From CAYUYV01 sp964561475 (lineage in GTDB: Bacteria > Pseudomonadota > Alphaproteobacteria > JAJFIK01): a stretch of DNA of 64,000 nt. Below, piece after piece: positions 53,865-62,853 of this stretch. How positions within the stretch are numbered: the stretch's first letter is position 1; each line of letters starts with the position of its first letter. The notes under the pieces are model-generated. The model searched no databases. It had not been told where the DNA came from and worked only from the letters and a program-made list of their open reading frames with translations. The stretch covers positions 55,684 through 119,683 of the forward strand of contig CAZLPU010000003.1 of the NCBI GenBank assembly GCA_964561475.1. Direction: 5' to 3'. The translations under genes were made by a program, and so were the position numbers.

Positions 53865-55565
53865 TCAGTGCTCCATCATGTCAGCGTTGGATTTGCCCGG
53901 CGGCACCAGCGGCCAGACGTTTTCACGGGGATTGATCCGGACGTGCATCATCACGGCCGTCTCGGCGTTCAGCAGGCGGTCAATTGCACCGGGCACCTCG
54001 TCGCGCCGGGTGATGGTGGAGGCCTCAAGCCCGAAGGCTTCCGCCACGACCCGGAAATCCGGATTGCAGGACAGGTCGACCTCGGAATAATTCTCCTCGA
54101 AGAACAGTTCCTGCCACTGACGGACCATGCCCAGGGCGGAGTTGTCGAGAAGGACGATCTTCAGGGGAATGCCGTAGCGCTTGAGGGTGGCGAGTTCCTG
54201 GATGTTCATCATGATGGAACCGTCGCCGGTGACCGTGACCACGCAGGCATCGGGCTCGGCCAGCTTCGCACCGATCCCGGCGGGAATGCCGTAGCCCATC
54301 GTGCCCAGGCCGCCGCTGGTCAGATGGGCCTGGGGGCGCACGAAGCGGCAGTGCTGGGCGACCCACATCTGGTGCTGTCCCACGTCGCAGGTGGCGATGA
54401 ACTTGTCTCCGGCGGCCTCGGACAATTGCTTCAGCAGCAGGGGTGCGTAGATCCCCTCGCCGGGGGCGTCGTAGCGCCAGGCATGTTCCGCTTTCCACTG
54501 ATCGATGCGCTCATTCCACCGGCCCAGGTGAATGCCGTGGGGCCGGGCGGCGGCCATACCGTCCAGGGCCTCGCCGAGATCACCGGTGACACCCACATGG
54601 GCGTGCCGCAGCTTGCCGATTTCCGCGCCGTCCGCATCCAGATGGATGACCTTGGCATGGGGGGCGAATGTATCGAGCTTGCCCGTGGCCCGGTCGTCGA
54701 AGCGGGCGCCGCAGACAATCAGCAGATCACAATCCTGCACGGCCATGTTGGCGCCGCGCAGACCATGCATGCCCAGGAGACCGGCAAATCGCGGATGATC
54801 CGTGGGCAGGGCACCGAGACCCTTGAGGGTGGCGACCGCAGGAATATCCGTCCGGGCCACGAAATTGCGCAGGGCCTCTTCCGCCCCGGCGATCCCCACA
54901 CCGCCACCCACATAAAGCAGGGGCCGTTCGGCCTCCTCGATCATGGTCCGGGCCCGGGCGATTGCGTCGGGCTCCGGTGCGCGAGCCGGCGGCATGACCG
55001 GCTGGTACCGGCTGGTCTGACCAACCAGGGCCACGGCCATGTCCTTGGGCAGATCGATCAGGACCGGACCCGGACGACCGCTTGCCGCGATTTCAAAGGC
55101 CTCGGCCACAATGCGGGGAATGTCGGCGGCATCCCGGATGATGAAGCTGTGCTTCACCACGGGAAGGGTGATGCCGAAAATGTCCACCTCCTGAAAGGCG
55201 TCGGTGCCCATCAAGGGGGTGGCGACCTGCCCTGTGATCGCAACCACAGGCACGGAGTCCAGATAGGCGTTGGCGAGCCCGGTCACGAGATTGGTGGCGC
55301 CGGGCCCGGAGGTGGCAAGGCAGACACCCACCTTGCCGCTCACCCGGGCATAGCCATCCGCAGACAGAGCGGCGGCCTGTTCATGGCGGGCCAGGATATG
55401 GCGCAGGTTTGAGCCCACGAGAGCATCATAGACCGGCATGATCGCGCCGCCGGGGTAGCCGAAAATTGTATCGGTCCCCTGATCTTCCAGGGCCTGAATA
55501 AGCAGACGGGCGCCGGAGATCCGGTTACTGGGTTCGCACTGGGAGGCAATGGCAGGGCTGGTCAT
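53865..55565 (-). CDS. ilvG: Acetolactate synthase large subunit (IlvG type)
   Basis: TPP, FAD and Mg enzyme making acetolactate or acetohydroxybutyrate from pyruvate. 566 residues. FGYPGGAIMPVYDAL, catalytic Glu E62 in ARHEQAAALSADGYAR, SGPGATNLVTGLANAYLDS and the TPP motif GDGSIMMNIQELATLKRY are all intact. Paired with a single-ACT IlvM-type subunit, it resembles AHAS II. Confidence 0.96.
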   Translation of the reverse strand: MTSPAIASQCEPSNRISGARLLIQALEDQGTDTIFGYPGGAIMPVYDALVGSNLRHILARHEQAAALSADGYARVSGKVGVCLATSGPGATNLVTGLANAYLDSVPVVAITGQVATPLMGTDAFQEVDIFGITLPVVKHSFIIRDAADIPRIVAEAFEIAASGRPGPVLIDLPKDMAVALVGQTSRYQPVMPPARAPEPDAIARARTMIEEAERPLLYVGGGVGIAGAEEALRNFVARTDIPAVATLKGLGALPTDHPRFAGLLGMHGLRGANMAVQDCDLLIVCGARFDDRATGKLDTFAPHAKVIHLDADGAEIGKLRHAHVGVTGDLGEALDGMAAARPHGIHLGRWNERIDQWKAEHAWRYDAPGEGIYAPLLLKQLSEAAGDKFIATCDVGQHQMWVAQHCRFVRPQAHLTSGGLGTMGYGIPAGIGAKLAEPDACVVTVTGDGSIMMNIQELATLKRYGIPLKIVLLDNSALGMVRQWQELFFEENYSEVDLSCNPDFRVVAEAFGLEASTITRRDEVPGAIDRLLNAETAVMMHVRINPRENVWPLVPPGKSNADMMEH

Positions 55566-55571
55566 TTTCGT

Positions 55572-56603
55572 TCACGCCGTGTTGGACCCCGGCTTCAGCC
55601 AGGGCATGCGTTCGCGCAGATCCGCGCCAATGGTCTCGATGGGATGGGCCTTGTCCTGATCCAGGAGCCGGTTGTAGCGGGCCATGCCAGCCTGGTTCTC
55701 CAGGATCCAGTCCCGGGCGAAACTGCCGTCCTGGATGTCCTTGAGCACGTCCCGCATCCGGTCCTTGGTCTCGTCGTTGATGACCCGGGGGCCGCTGACC
55801 AGATCGCCGTATTTTGCGGTATGGCTGATGAATTCGTGCATCTTGGAGATGCCGCCTTCATAGAGCAGATCCACGATCAGCTTGAGCTCGTGCATGCATT
55901 CGAAATAGGCGACTTCGGGCTTGTAGCCTGCCTCCACCAGGGTCTCGAACCCCTTCTGGACAAGCTCGGTCACGCCGCCGCACAGAACCGCCTGTTCGCC
56001 GAACAGATCCGTTTCCGTTTCTTCCGCAAACGTCGTGTCAATCACGCCCGCGCGGGTGCCCCCAAGCCCATGGGCATAGGCGAGCGCCCGGGCCGCGCCC
56101 TGACCCGTTGGATCCTGATGAACCGCCCGCAGGCACGGCACGCCCCGGCCACGGGCATACTCCCGGCGCACCAGATCGCCAGGACCCTTCGGCGCGATCA
56201 GTACCACATCCACGCCCTCGGGCGGGGTGATCCGGCCGTAATAGATGGTGAAGCCGTGGGCGAAGAGCAGGGTGTTGCCGGGCTCGACCCCATCCCGGAC
56301 ATGCTCCTTGTACAGCTCTTCCTGGGCCATGTCGGGCACCAGAAAGGCGATCAGATCACCGGCCTTGGCGGCCTCGGCGGGGGAGGCGGTCCGCAGACCG
56401 TCGCCCCGGGCTTTCGCCTCGCTGGGGCCGCCGGGGCGCACACCGACAATGACGTTCAGGCCCGAGTCGTGGAGGTTCAGGGCATGGGCCCGCCCCTGGC
56501 TGCCATAGCCCAGGATGGCGATGGTCTTATCCTTCAGGGCGCTCGTATCGACATCCAGATCCGTGAGGACCTTTAGGGTGGAGGGAGCAGGGGTGGCGGT
56601 CAT
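55572..56603 (-). CDS. ilvC: Ketol-acid reductoisomerase
   Basis: Class I KARI, 343 residues, NADPH- and Mg-dependent. Cofactor loop ILGYGSQGRAHALNLHDSG, VLIAPKGPGDLVRREY and catalytic region ETDLFGEQAVLCGGVTELV are typical. It sits between ilvD (4-bp overlap) and ilvG (6-bp gap). Confidence 0.97.
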   Translation of the reverse strand: MTATPAPSTLKVLTDLDVDTSALKDKTIAILGYGSQGRAHALNLHDSGLNVIVGVRPGGPSEAKARGDGLRTASPAEAAKAGDLIAFLVPDMAQEELYKEHVRDGVEPGNTLLFAHGFTIYYGRITPPEGVDVVLIAPKGPGDLVRREYARGRGVPCLRAVHQDPTGQGAARALAYAHGLGGTRAGVIDTTFAEETETDLFGEQAVLCGGVTELVQKGFETLVEAGYKPEVAYFECMHELKLIVDLLYEGGISKMHEFISHTAKYGDLVSGPRVINDETKDRMRDVLKDIQDGSFARDWILENQAGMARYNRLLDQDKAHPIETIGADLRERMPWLKPGSNTA

Positions 56604-58327
56604 CGGGAAACCTCTTGAGCCGGTGCGGACGCTGCCGCGGTGGGTGCTGATGTTCTGGGAGTGAGGGAGGGCCGGCTCGTCACCGCGCCTTCCGAGGCGG
56701 ATCCAACGAGGGCGGCATATTTCGCGAAAACGCCGTGGGTGTAGCGGGGCGCAGGTGCGGTCCAGCCGCTGCGGCGGGCCGCAAGATCCGCGTCCACATC
56801 AATGCGCTGGCTTTCCACGTCGATGGTGATCGGGTCGCCGTCACGGACAAAGGCGATGGGCCCGCCGTCCACCGCTTCCGGTGAGACATGACCGACCATG
56901 AAGCCATGGGTGGCGCCGGAAAAGCGCCCGTCGGTAACCAAGGCGACACTGTCGGACAGGCCCTTGCCCACCAGGGCCGCGGTCACGGCCAGCATTTCCC
57001 GCATGCCCGGACCGCCTCTCGGGCCTTCATAGCGGATGACCACGACCGTGCCCGGCCCGATCTCGCCCGCCTGGACAGCGGCGAAGGCGGCATCCTCGCC
57101 GTCGAAAACCCTGGCCTTGCCTTCAAAGGCCAGTTGTCCGTGCCCGGCCAGTTTCACCACACAGCCTTCCGGGGCCATGGAGCCGTAGAGCACGCCGAAC
57201 CCGCCCCGGGGCTTGAGGGGATCGGCCACGGTGCGGACCACATCCTGGCCCGGGCGTTCCTGGTGCTGGGCGATCTCTTCGAACAGGCTGGCTCCGGTGA
57301 CGGTCGGTGTGTCCTCGATCAGGCCCGCGTCTCGAAGCCGCTGGGCGACCAGGGCCGTGCCCCCGGCCCGGTACAGATCCGGCGCCATATAGCGCCCGCC
57401 CGGCTTCAGGTCCGCGATCACGGGGGTGCGCCGGGAGGCATCGTCGAATGCGTCGATGGCCAGGGGAATGTCCGCCTCCCGCGCAATGGCGAGCATGTGC
57501 AGAACCGCATTGGTGGAGCCGGCGGTAGCACTTACTCCGCGTGCCGCATTGCGCAGGGAGGTTTCCGTAATGAAGGTCCGTGCAGTGGTTCCGGCCCGGA
57601 TCAGGTCCATCACCAGGGTGCCGCAGCGCCGGGCCTCACCGGTCTTGTCCGGATGAACGGCGGGCACGTCATTGGCCCCCACGGGAGACAGGCCCAGCAG
57701 GGTCAGGACCATGGCCATGGTGTTGGCGGTGAACTGGCCGCCGCAGGCCCCGGCGCCGGGACAGGCCTTGCGCTCCACTTCCCCCAATTCATCCTCCGAG
57801 ATCGTCCCGGCGGCACAGGCGCCCACCGCTTCGAACACGTCCTGGATGGTGATGTCCTTGCCATTGATGTTCCCGGGCATGATGGAGCCGCCGTAGAGGA
57901 TCACCCCGGGACAATCCAGACGCGCCAGGGCCATGGCCGCCGCCGGGATGGTCTTGTCGCAGCCGACAATGATCACCAGACCGTCCAGGCTGTGGCCCCG
58001 GGTCACCAGTTCAATGGAATCGGCCACGCATTCCCGGGACATGAGGGACGCGCGCATCCCTTCCGTGCCCATGGAAATGCCGTCGCTCACAACGATGGTG
58101 TTGAAATCCACCGGTGTGCCGCCCGCAGCCCGGATACCGTCCCGGATGGGCGGTGCAAGGGCGTCCAGATGCATGTTGCAGGGGGTGACCGTGGTCCAGG
58201 TGTTCACCACGCCGACAATCGGCTTGGCCATGGCTTCGTCATCCAGCCCGGTGGCGCGGAGCATGGCTCGGGCCGGCGCCCGCGCGGGGCCCTGAATGAT
58301 GGCCCGGCTGGTCAAATCTTTCGTCAT
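56600..58327 (-). CDS. ilvD: Dihydroxy-acid dehydratase
   Basis: Fe-S dehydratase for valine and isoleucine synthesis, 575 residues. Cluster Cys motifs VGCDKTIPAAAMA and GACGGQFTANTMAM, plus TDGRFSGATHGFMVGH near the end, identify it. ATG 58327 is preceded by GAGAGAGGGACG. It is the first structural gene after the attenuator-like leader described below. Confidence 0.97.
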   Translation of the reverse strand: MTKDLTSRAIIQGPARAPARAMLRATGLDDEAMAKPIVGVVNTWTTVTPCNMHLDALAPPIRDGIRAAGGTPVDFNTIVVSDGISMGTEGMRASLMSRECVADSIELVTRGHSLDGLVIIVGCDKTIPAAAMALARLDCPGVILYGGSIMPGNINGKDITIQDVFEAVGACAAGTISEDELGEVERKACPGAGACGGQFTANTMAMVLTLLGLSPVGANDVPAVHPDKTGEARRCGTLVMDLIRAGTTARTFITETSLRNAARGVSATAGSTNAVLHMLAIAREADIPLAIDAFDDASRRTPVIADLKPGGRYMAPDLYRAGGTALVAQRLRDAGLIEDTPTVTGASLFEEIAQHQERPGQDVVRTVADPLKPRGGFGVLYGSMAPEGCVVKLAGHGQLAFEGKARVFDGEDAAFAAVQAGEIGPGTVVVIRYEGPRGGPGMREMLAVTAALVGKGLSDSVALVTDGRFSGATHGFMVGHVSPEAVDGGPIAFVRDGDPITIDVESQRIDVDADLAARRSGWTAPAPRYTHGVFAKYAALVGSASEGAVTSRPSLTPRTSAPTAAASAPAQEVSR

Positions 58328-58436
58328 CGTCCCTCTCTCGGCGGCCGCTGATTGTCCTGGTGCGGCTCAGATCGTCTGGTTCGTTGTTGTTGTTCTTGGT
58401 GTTGTTTCTGGTGTCGCGTTCGGTGATGCAGGCATA

Positions 58437-58470
58437 AAAAAACCCCGCGTCCGGATCTCCGGAGCGGGGG
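58437..58470 (-). terminator. Attenuator terminator before ilvD
   Basis: Read on the minus strand: CCCCGC (58469-58464), then TCCGG paired with CCGGA across a four-base loop and a one-base bulge, then GCGGGG (58448-58443) and TTTTTT (58442-58437). A strong intrinsic terminator 109 nt before the ilvD start. Its 5' arm overlaps the antiterminator half GCCCCCG (58471-58465). Confidence 0.85.
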
Positions 58471-58501
58471 CTGGCTGGTGCCTGGTGATTGTCAGATCAC
58501 C

Positions 58502-58717
58502 TCATGGCGTGCCGCCCCCGTCCCTAAGGAGGAGTACGAGGCTAATAATCGGAAGAAGTACGCTTACAGCCAGGAGCGGCAGCGCGGGGAGAACCGGCAG
58601 GGGAGCTGGCAGGTGCACGGATCCGCAAGCGGCGGAGGTGCCGCCGGAAGATCCGACCATCACGAAGACAGGTGCAAGAACCTGTTCCGGGGCCTGACTG
58701 AGTCCGATCTGTGTCAT
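58502..58717 (-). CDS. Candidate Ile-Leu-Val leader peptide
   Basis: 71-codon minus-strand frame from ATG 58717; internal starts ATG 58660 or GTG 58618 would give shorter peptides, and no strong ribosome site decides. The distal part contains LPVLPALPLLAVSVLLP then IISLVLLL just before RDGGGTP and the stop. Of 29 residues there, 12 are Leu, 4 Val and 2 Ile. Codons GTA, CTT, ATT and AGG, scarce in neighbouring genes, cluster here. The stop lies 32 nt before the terminator. This is the expected design of an ilv leader peptide; translation is not proven. Confidence 0.7.
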   Translation of the reverse strand: MTQIGLSQAPEQVLAPVFVMVGSSGGTSAACGSVHLPAPLPVLPALPLLAVSVLLPIISLVLLLRDGGGTP

Positions 58718-58835
58718 GGCTCAAGCATCCATGGCTTCGGGGCCGAACACAACCGTGGAGCCCACGAAAATGTTCAGCGAAGCGTGTTTGCTGACAGGCG
58801 CTCTGTGCGCTCGCACATCTCACCGTATGTTTCTT

Positions 58836-58864
58836 TTAATACCAACTACCCCGCATTTCGTAAA
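58836..58864 (-). promoter_or_regulatory. Candidate promoter of the ilv-leu leader
   Basis: Minus-strand TTTACG (58864-58859), 17-bp spacer, TATTAA (58841-58836), followed by an A-rich start region. It would give a leader of about 390 nt to the attenuator. Confidence 0.5.
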
Positions 58865-59265
58865 GTGCTAAATCGGGCCGAAGGTTGAAATTTTCTTTCC
58901 CACGTGTCGCGCGATTCCATGCTGCGCTGCAACCTTGCTCACCCCCATCCCGAGGGCCTGCGCCCAAGGGCGAGCCTGCACCACATCCAATGAAAGGACC
59001 GTTTCGATCTTGCGCTGGCCCGCCAGCCCGGCCCGCCATGCGGGCTTTTGGCATTCGGCGAACCGGTCAGGGTCACGGACCATGGGGGCGCGGCGCCCTC
59101 ATTTCGCGGATCTGCTCTTTCCTTGTAGGATAGACCGCCTTAATGGCTTCCATGGCAGCGCTGGCCTATCGGATTTTTGGTCAGGCGGACGTCAACTCTG
59201 CCAATCGGTGGCTAGGGGCGTTGCCGACCAGGGAACAAGGGGCGCCCAGGGAATAAGGGATTGTC
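58865..59265. other. About 400-bp region upstream of the ilv-leu promoter
   Basis: Contains a plus-strand hairpin GCCCGC (59031-59036), CAT loop, GCGGGC (59040-59045) with TTTT after it, which looks like a terminator with no known transcript. A minus-strand frame 58868-59083 (71 codons, ending KKISTFGPI) looks protein-like but has no start signal; a decayed gene is possible. The GST gene promoter should lie near the right end. Confidence 0.4.
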
Positions 59266-60351
59266 ATGAGCGGACATATCATCGTCCACGGCCTGGACCT
59301 TTCTTACTTCACCGGCAAGATCGAGGCCTATCTGCGGGCGAAGGGGCTTGCCTACGAGTTGCGGCCCATGACCGTGGCCTCCATGCGGTCCATGGCCCGG
59401 CAGACCGGCGTGGCCCAGATGCCCCAGCTTGAGTTGCCCAGCGGCGACTGGCTGACGGACACCCCACGGATCATTGATCATTTCGAGGCCTCCCTGCCTG
59501 AGCCGTCCATCAGCCCCGCGGATCCCGCAGCCTTGTTTATCAGTCATCTGATGGAAGACTATGGGGATGAATGGCTCTGGCGTCCGGCGCTATATTATCG
59601 GTGGGCGTTTTCCGATGACATGAAGCTGATGGGCAAGCGTATCGCCGAGGACATGCTGCGCACTGTTCCGCTGCCCCTTGCCCTCAAGGCCAGTTTCATC
59701 CGGGATCGGCAGAAGCGGGTCTATATGCGCCAGGACGGGATCACCAAGGAAACCGCCCCCGCCGTCGAGGCGCTTTATCTTGAAACGCTCGATGACTGCG
59801 AAGGGGTGTTCACCGCACGGCCTTATCTGCTTGGTGAGCGTCCGACCCGGGCGGATTTCGGCCTGTTCGGTTCCCTGTTTCGCCACTTCTTCAGCGACCC
59901 CACGCCGTCGCGGATCATGCGCGCCCGTGCTCCGGCTACGGTGGAATGGGTAGCAAGAATGTGGGCAACCACACCGGCCCGGTTCGAGCAGGCGGCCCAG
60001 CCACAGGGCATTCCCGACCGGCTAGGCGGATTTGCCGAGAAGGTTTCCACGGCCTTTCTGCCCTATTGCCAGGTGAATGCCGCAAGTTATGCCCTTGGGG
60101 AAAAGATGGTGTCCTGGCGGGATCGGGAGGTGTCGTTCTCCACCCCTGTAAACGGATACCGGGTCTGGCGTCTTGCCCGGCTTCAGAATTTATGGCGGAC
60201 CCTGACCGACGAGACCCGTGCCCAGGTGGCGGAATGGCTGGGCCCCCGGGGCACGGCCATCCTGGATGGCCCCGCACCGGAGCGGGTGCCGGACCTGCCC
60301 CGTGCAGGAACAGTCCGGGACCGGACATTGACCACCCAACTGTTCCGATAA
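59266..60351 (+). CDS. Glutathione S-transferase-family protein, long form
   Basis: 361 residues. N-terminal thioredoxin-fold GST domain (YFTGKIEAYLRAKGLAYELR, TGVAQMPQLEL with the cis-Pro, and DTPRIIDHFE) followed by a C-terminal all-helical domain with ARPYLLGERPTRADFGLFGS. The last 120 residues, ending VRDRTLTTQLFR, extend beyond a normal GST (about 210) and are unassigned. Cytoplasmic; substrate unknown. Confidence 0.8.
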   Translation: MSGHIIVHGLDLSYFTGKIEAYLRAKGLAYELRPMTVASMRSMARQTGVAQMPQLELPSGDWLTDTPRIIDHFEASLPEPSISPADPAALFISHLMEDYGDEWLWRPALYYRWAFSDDMKLMGKRIAEDMLRTVPLPLALKASFIRDRQKRVYMRQDGITKETAPAVEALYLETLDDCEGVFTARPYLLGERPTRADFGLFGSLFRHFFSDPTPSRIMRARAPATVEWVARMWATTPARFEQAAQPQGIPDRLGGFAEKVSTAFLPYCQVNAASYALGEKMVSWRDREVSFSTPVNGYRVWRLARLQNLWRTLTDETRAQVAEWLGPRGTAILDGPAPERVPDLPRAGTVRDRTLTTQLFR

Positions 60352-60402
60352 CATGCAGCCCGGATCCGGCGTAACCTGAAACCCGGGCCGTGCCTGGTCT
60401 TC

Positions 60403-61038
60403 TTACGCCTGGAAGCTGGGGCGCTCGTTCATGGCGGCGCGCCAGCGGGCGATGTTGATGTGCTCGTCCTTGGGCTGAACACGAATGAACTGGGCGAAAT
60501 CCACGACCACCAGAGCCGTGATGTCTGCCAGGGAGAAGCTGTCGATGGCGACAAAATTCCGGCCTTCAAGGCGTTCTTCCAGGGTGTCGAAGAAGATTTC
60601 CGTCCGCTTGAGCCCGCGCTCGGCCAGGTCCGGGATCTGTGCCCAGTTCACCGGGCCGGTCAGAGCCCGGTCCTTCATGCGGGGATTGGCATTGCGCAGG
60701 GCTTCGGCAATCGCCATCAGACCTTCGAGCTCCACCCGGGCGTTCCAGTCCGCCACCAGACCCTTTTCCACCGCACTCACGCCAAGAAGGGGCGGTTGGG
60801 GAAAGGCCGCTTCCAGATAGGCGGCAATGCCCGCATTGTCCGTAAGCACCGTGCCGTCCTCGAGTTTCAGGGCGGGCACCGTGCAGGTGGGATTGATGGC
60901 CCGGTATTCGTCCGAAAGCTGTTCTGCCTTGGCCAGATCGACAACCACCACTTCATGGGGCACGTTCTTCTCGGCCAGGATGATCCGGGCACGGCGGGGA
61001 CTGGGAGCGGCGGGGAAATCGTAGAAGGTCAGGGTCAT
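60403..61038 (-). CDS. Glutathione S-transferase-family protein
   Basis: 211 residues from ATG 61038, with GAGAGGAAAA upstream. GST N-domain: LTFYDFPAAPSPRRARIILAE, CTVPALKLEDG and NAGIAAYLE; C-domain helices include FVAIDSFSLADITALVVVDF. The catalytic position near the N terminus (SPRR) suggests a Ser or beta/nu-like class. Convergent with the long GST gene. Confidence 0.88.
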   Translation of the reverse strand: MTLTFYDFPAAPSPRRARIILAEKNVPHEVVVVDLAKAEQLSDEYRAINPTCTVPALKLEDGTVLTDNAGIAAYLEAAFPQPPLLGVSAVEKGLVADWNARVELEGLMAIAEALRNANPRMKDRALTGPVNWAQIPDLAERGLKRTEIFFDTLEERLEGRNFVAIDSFSLADITALVVVDFAQFIRVQPKDEHINIARWRAAMNERPSFQA

Positions 61039-61093
61039 TGGTTTTTCCTCTCTCGGTTTTGATGGATCTGGGCGGGCGGATTGCCGGCTCCGG

Positions 61094-61567
61094 TCATGGC
61101 AGGGTTGATCCGTGCACCGCCCAGGATTTGGCAATGGCCTCCCGTGTCGGGGTCCAGAGGTTCAGCCCGGTCAGCCGTTCCGGAGAGACCCAGGCTGCCT
61201 CTTTCTCCTCGCTCCCGGCCTTGGGCGTCCCGGACAGCCAGCGGGCGGAATAGTCGATCAGGGTGTAATGGTGGCGCACCTGCCCCTGATCGTCGCGGAA
61301 GATCCCGTCCACCGCAGTGATCAGTCCAAGGATCTCGATGGTGACGCCGGTCTCCTCCATCGCTTCCCGGTGGAGGGCCGTTTCGAGGGGTTCACCCAGA
61401 TGCTGGGCGCCGCCGGGAATGCTCCATTCATTCTCCCGGGGCGGCTTGGCCCTGCGGATCATCAAGACCTCCGTACCCTTCCAGATGATCGCGCCCACGG
61501 CAGCGATGGGCCGGTCCGGATAGTCCCGCTTGATCACCGGTTCGTCTCGCGCCGCGGCATCTGTCAT
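61094..61567 (-). CDS. Nudix hydrolase
   Basis: 157 residues. A canonical Nudix box is visible: GGAQHLGEPLETALHREAME followed by ETGV, with all Glu residues intact, so it should be active, unlike the NrtR Nudix domain. Nearest general types are ADP-ribose or NADH pyrophosphatases, but the substrate is not predictable. Ends 56 bp from the GST start; upstream of it lies meaB. Confidence 0.9.
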   Translation of the reverse strand: MTDAAARDEPVIKRDYPDRPIAAVGAIIWKGTEVLMIRRAKPPRENEWSIPGGAQHLGEPLETALHREAMEETGVTIEILGLITAVDGIFRDDQGQVRHHYTLIDYSARWLSGTPKAGSEEKEAAWVSPERLTGLNLWTPTREAIAKSWAVHGSTLP

Positions 61568-61593
61568 GGTGCGCTCCCTTCAGTGAACCCGGG

Positions 61594-62598
61594 TCATGTG
61601 AGGTCAGGAGCGTTGACACCGAAAATGCCCAAAAGCCGGCTGACCGCCCTTGTCGGGGTCATGGATCCCTCGGCAACCTGGGACTCGATGGCGGGCAGGT
61701 CCCGGCGCACATCCGGGTGATCGGTCAAGGTGCGGAAGAGCCGTTCCTCCAGCATGGACCACATCCAGCGGGTCTGCTGGCGCCGGCGCTTTTCGGCAAA
61801 TTCTCCGGTGGCGGACAGAAGCTCCCGGTGGCGCTTGATCTGTCCCCAGATGTCTTCAAGGCCGTCCTGCTTCAGGCCGCTACAGGCGATGACCGGTGGA
61901 GACCATGTGGGGCTCGCGGGCTTCATGATGTGAAGGGCGGCCTGGTAGTCCTGCACCGCCGACTGGGCCCGGAGCTTGTTGTCTCCATCGGCCTTGTTGA
62001 CGGCGATCATGTCCGCCAGTTCCAGAATGCCCTTCTTGATGCCCTGAAGCTCGTCCCCGGCACCGGGTAGCATCAGCACAAGGAAGAAATCCACCATGTC
62101 CGCGACCACGGTTTCCGACTGGCCCACACCAACCGTCTCCACCAGGATCACATCATGGCCGGCGGCCTCACAAAGAGCCATGGTCTCCCGGGTCTTGCGG
62201 GTTACGCCGCCCAGGGTGCCGGCGGTGGGGGAGGGGCGGATGAAGGCGTTGGGGTCGTTGCCCAGACGGGTCATCCGGGTCTTGTCTCCGAGAATGGAGC
62301 CGCCGGTGCGCGATGAGGTCGGATCAACGGCCAGAACTGCCACCTTGTGGCCCTGGCCCGTCAGCATGCTGCCGAAGCCTTCGATGAAGGTGCTCTTGCC
62401 CACCCCGGGAACGCCGGTGATGCCCACACGGACCGCGCCGCCGGTGCGGGGCCACAGGCGCTCCACCAGTGCCTCGGCCTGGGTCATGTGATCGGTGCGG
62501 GTGGATTCGACCAAAGTGATGGCCCGGGCCAGGAGAGCCCGGTTCCCCTTCAGAATGGCCTCTTCGAAGGCATTGATATTGATGGTCCGCGCATTCAT
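61594..62598 (-). CDS. meaB: Methylmalonyl-CoA mutase-associated GTPase
   Basis: G3E GTPase, 334 residues. Walker A GITGVPGVGKSTFIEGF, SRTGGSILGDKTRM, VETVGVGQSETVVADMVDFF and NKADGDN base motif. It protects and loads methylmalonyl-CoA mutase with adenosylcobalamin. Lies 255 bp downstream of the mutase gene on the same strand. Confidence 0.94.
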   Translation of the reverse strand: MNARTININAFEEAILKGNRALLARAITLVESTRTDHMTQAEALVERLWPRTGGAVRVGITGVPGVGKSTFIEGFGSMLTGQGHKVAVLAVDPTSSRTGGSILGDKTRMTRLGNDPNAFIRPSPTAGTLGGVTRKTRETMALCEAAGHDVILVETVGVGQSETVVADMVDFFLVLMLPGAGDELQGIKKGILELADMIAVNKADGDNKLRAQSAVQDYQAALHIMKPASPTWSPPVIACSGLKQDGLEDIWGQIKRHRELLSATGEFAEKRRRQQTRWMWSMLEERLFRTLTDHPDVRRDLPAIESQVAEGSMTPTRAVSRLLGIFGVNAPDLT

Positions 62599-62625
62599 TA
62601 AGGCCTACTTGTCCTTCTTTCCGCA

Positions 62626-62670
62626 AGGCGCCGGCTTTCCGACAGGCGCCGGCTTTCCGCGAGGCGCCGG
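62626..62670. repeat. 18-bp tandem repeat between mutase and meaB
   Basis: AGGCGCCGGCTTTCCG units begin at 62626 and 62644, with a partial third copy AGGCGCCGG at 62662. Noncoding; each unit has a GGCGCC palindrome. Confidence 0.8.
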
Positions 62671-62853
62671 TCCCATGGTCCGGACACGGTGTTCATGATC
62701 GCAAGCGCCGCTGGAACCGTTCCCGTTCAAACGCAATCCGCTCCGCTGTCCTGTCGCTCCCATGGGCATCCTCTCCGCGCGGGCGGTACAGGGGATCCGG
62801 CCCCTATCCTGCTCTGCGTTATCCCGAACGCCACGTGGTCAGGCCTCATGCTC

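Noticed and set aside
58542..58823. Alternative minus-strand frame in the ilv leader (93 codons)
   Set aside because: Cys- and Arg-rich with no ribosome site; it lacks the Leu/Val/Ile run of the frame ending at 58502.
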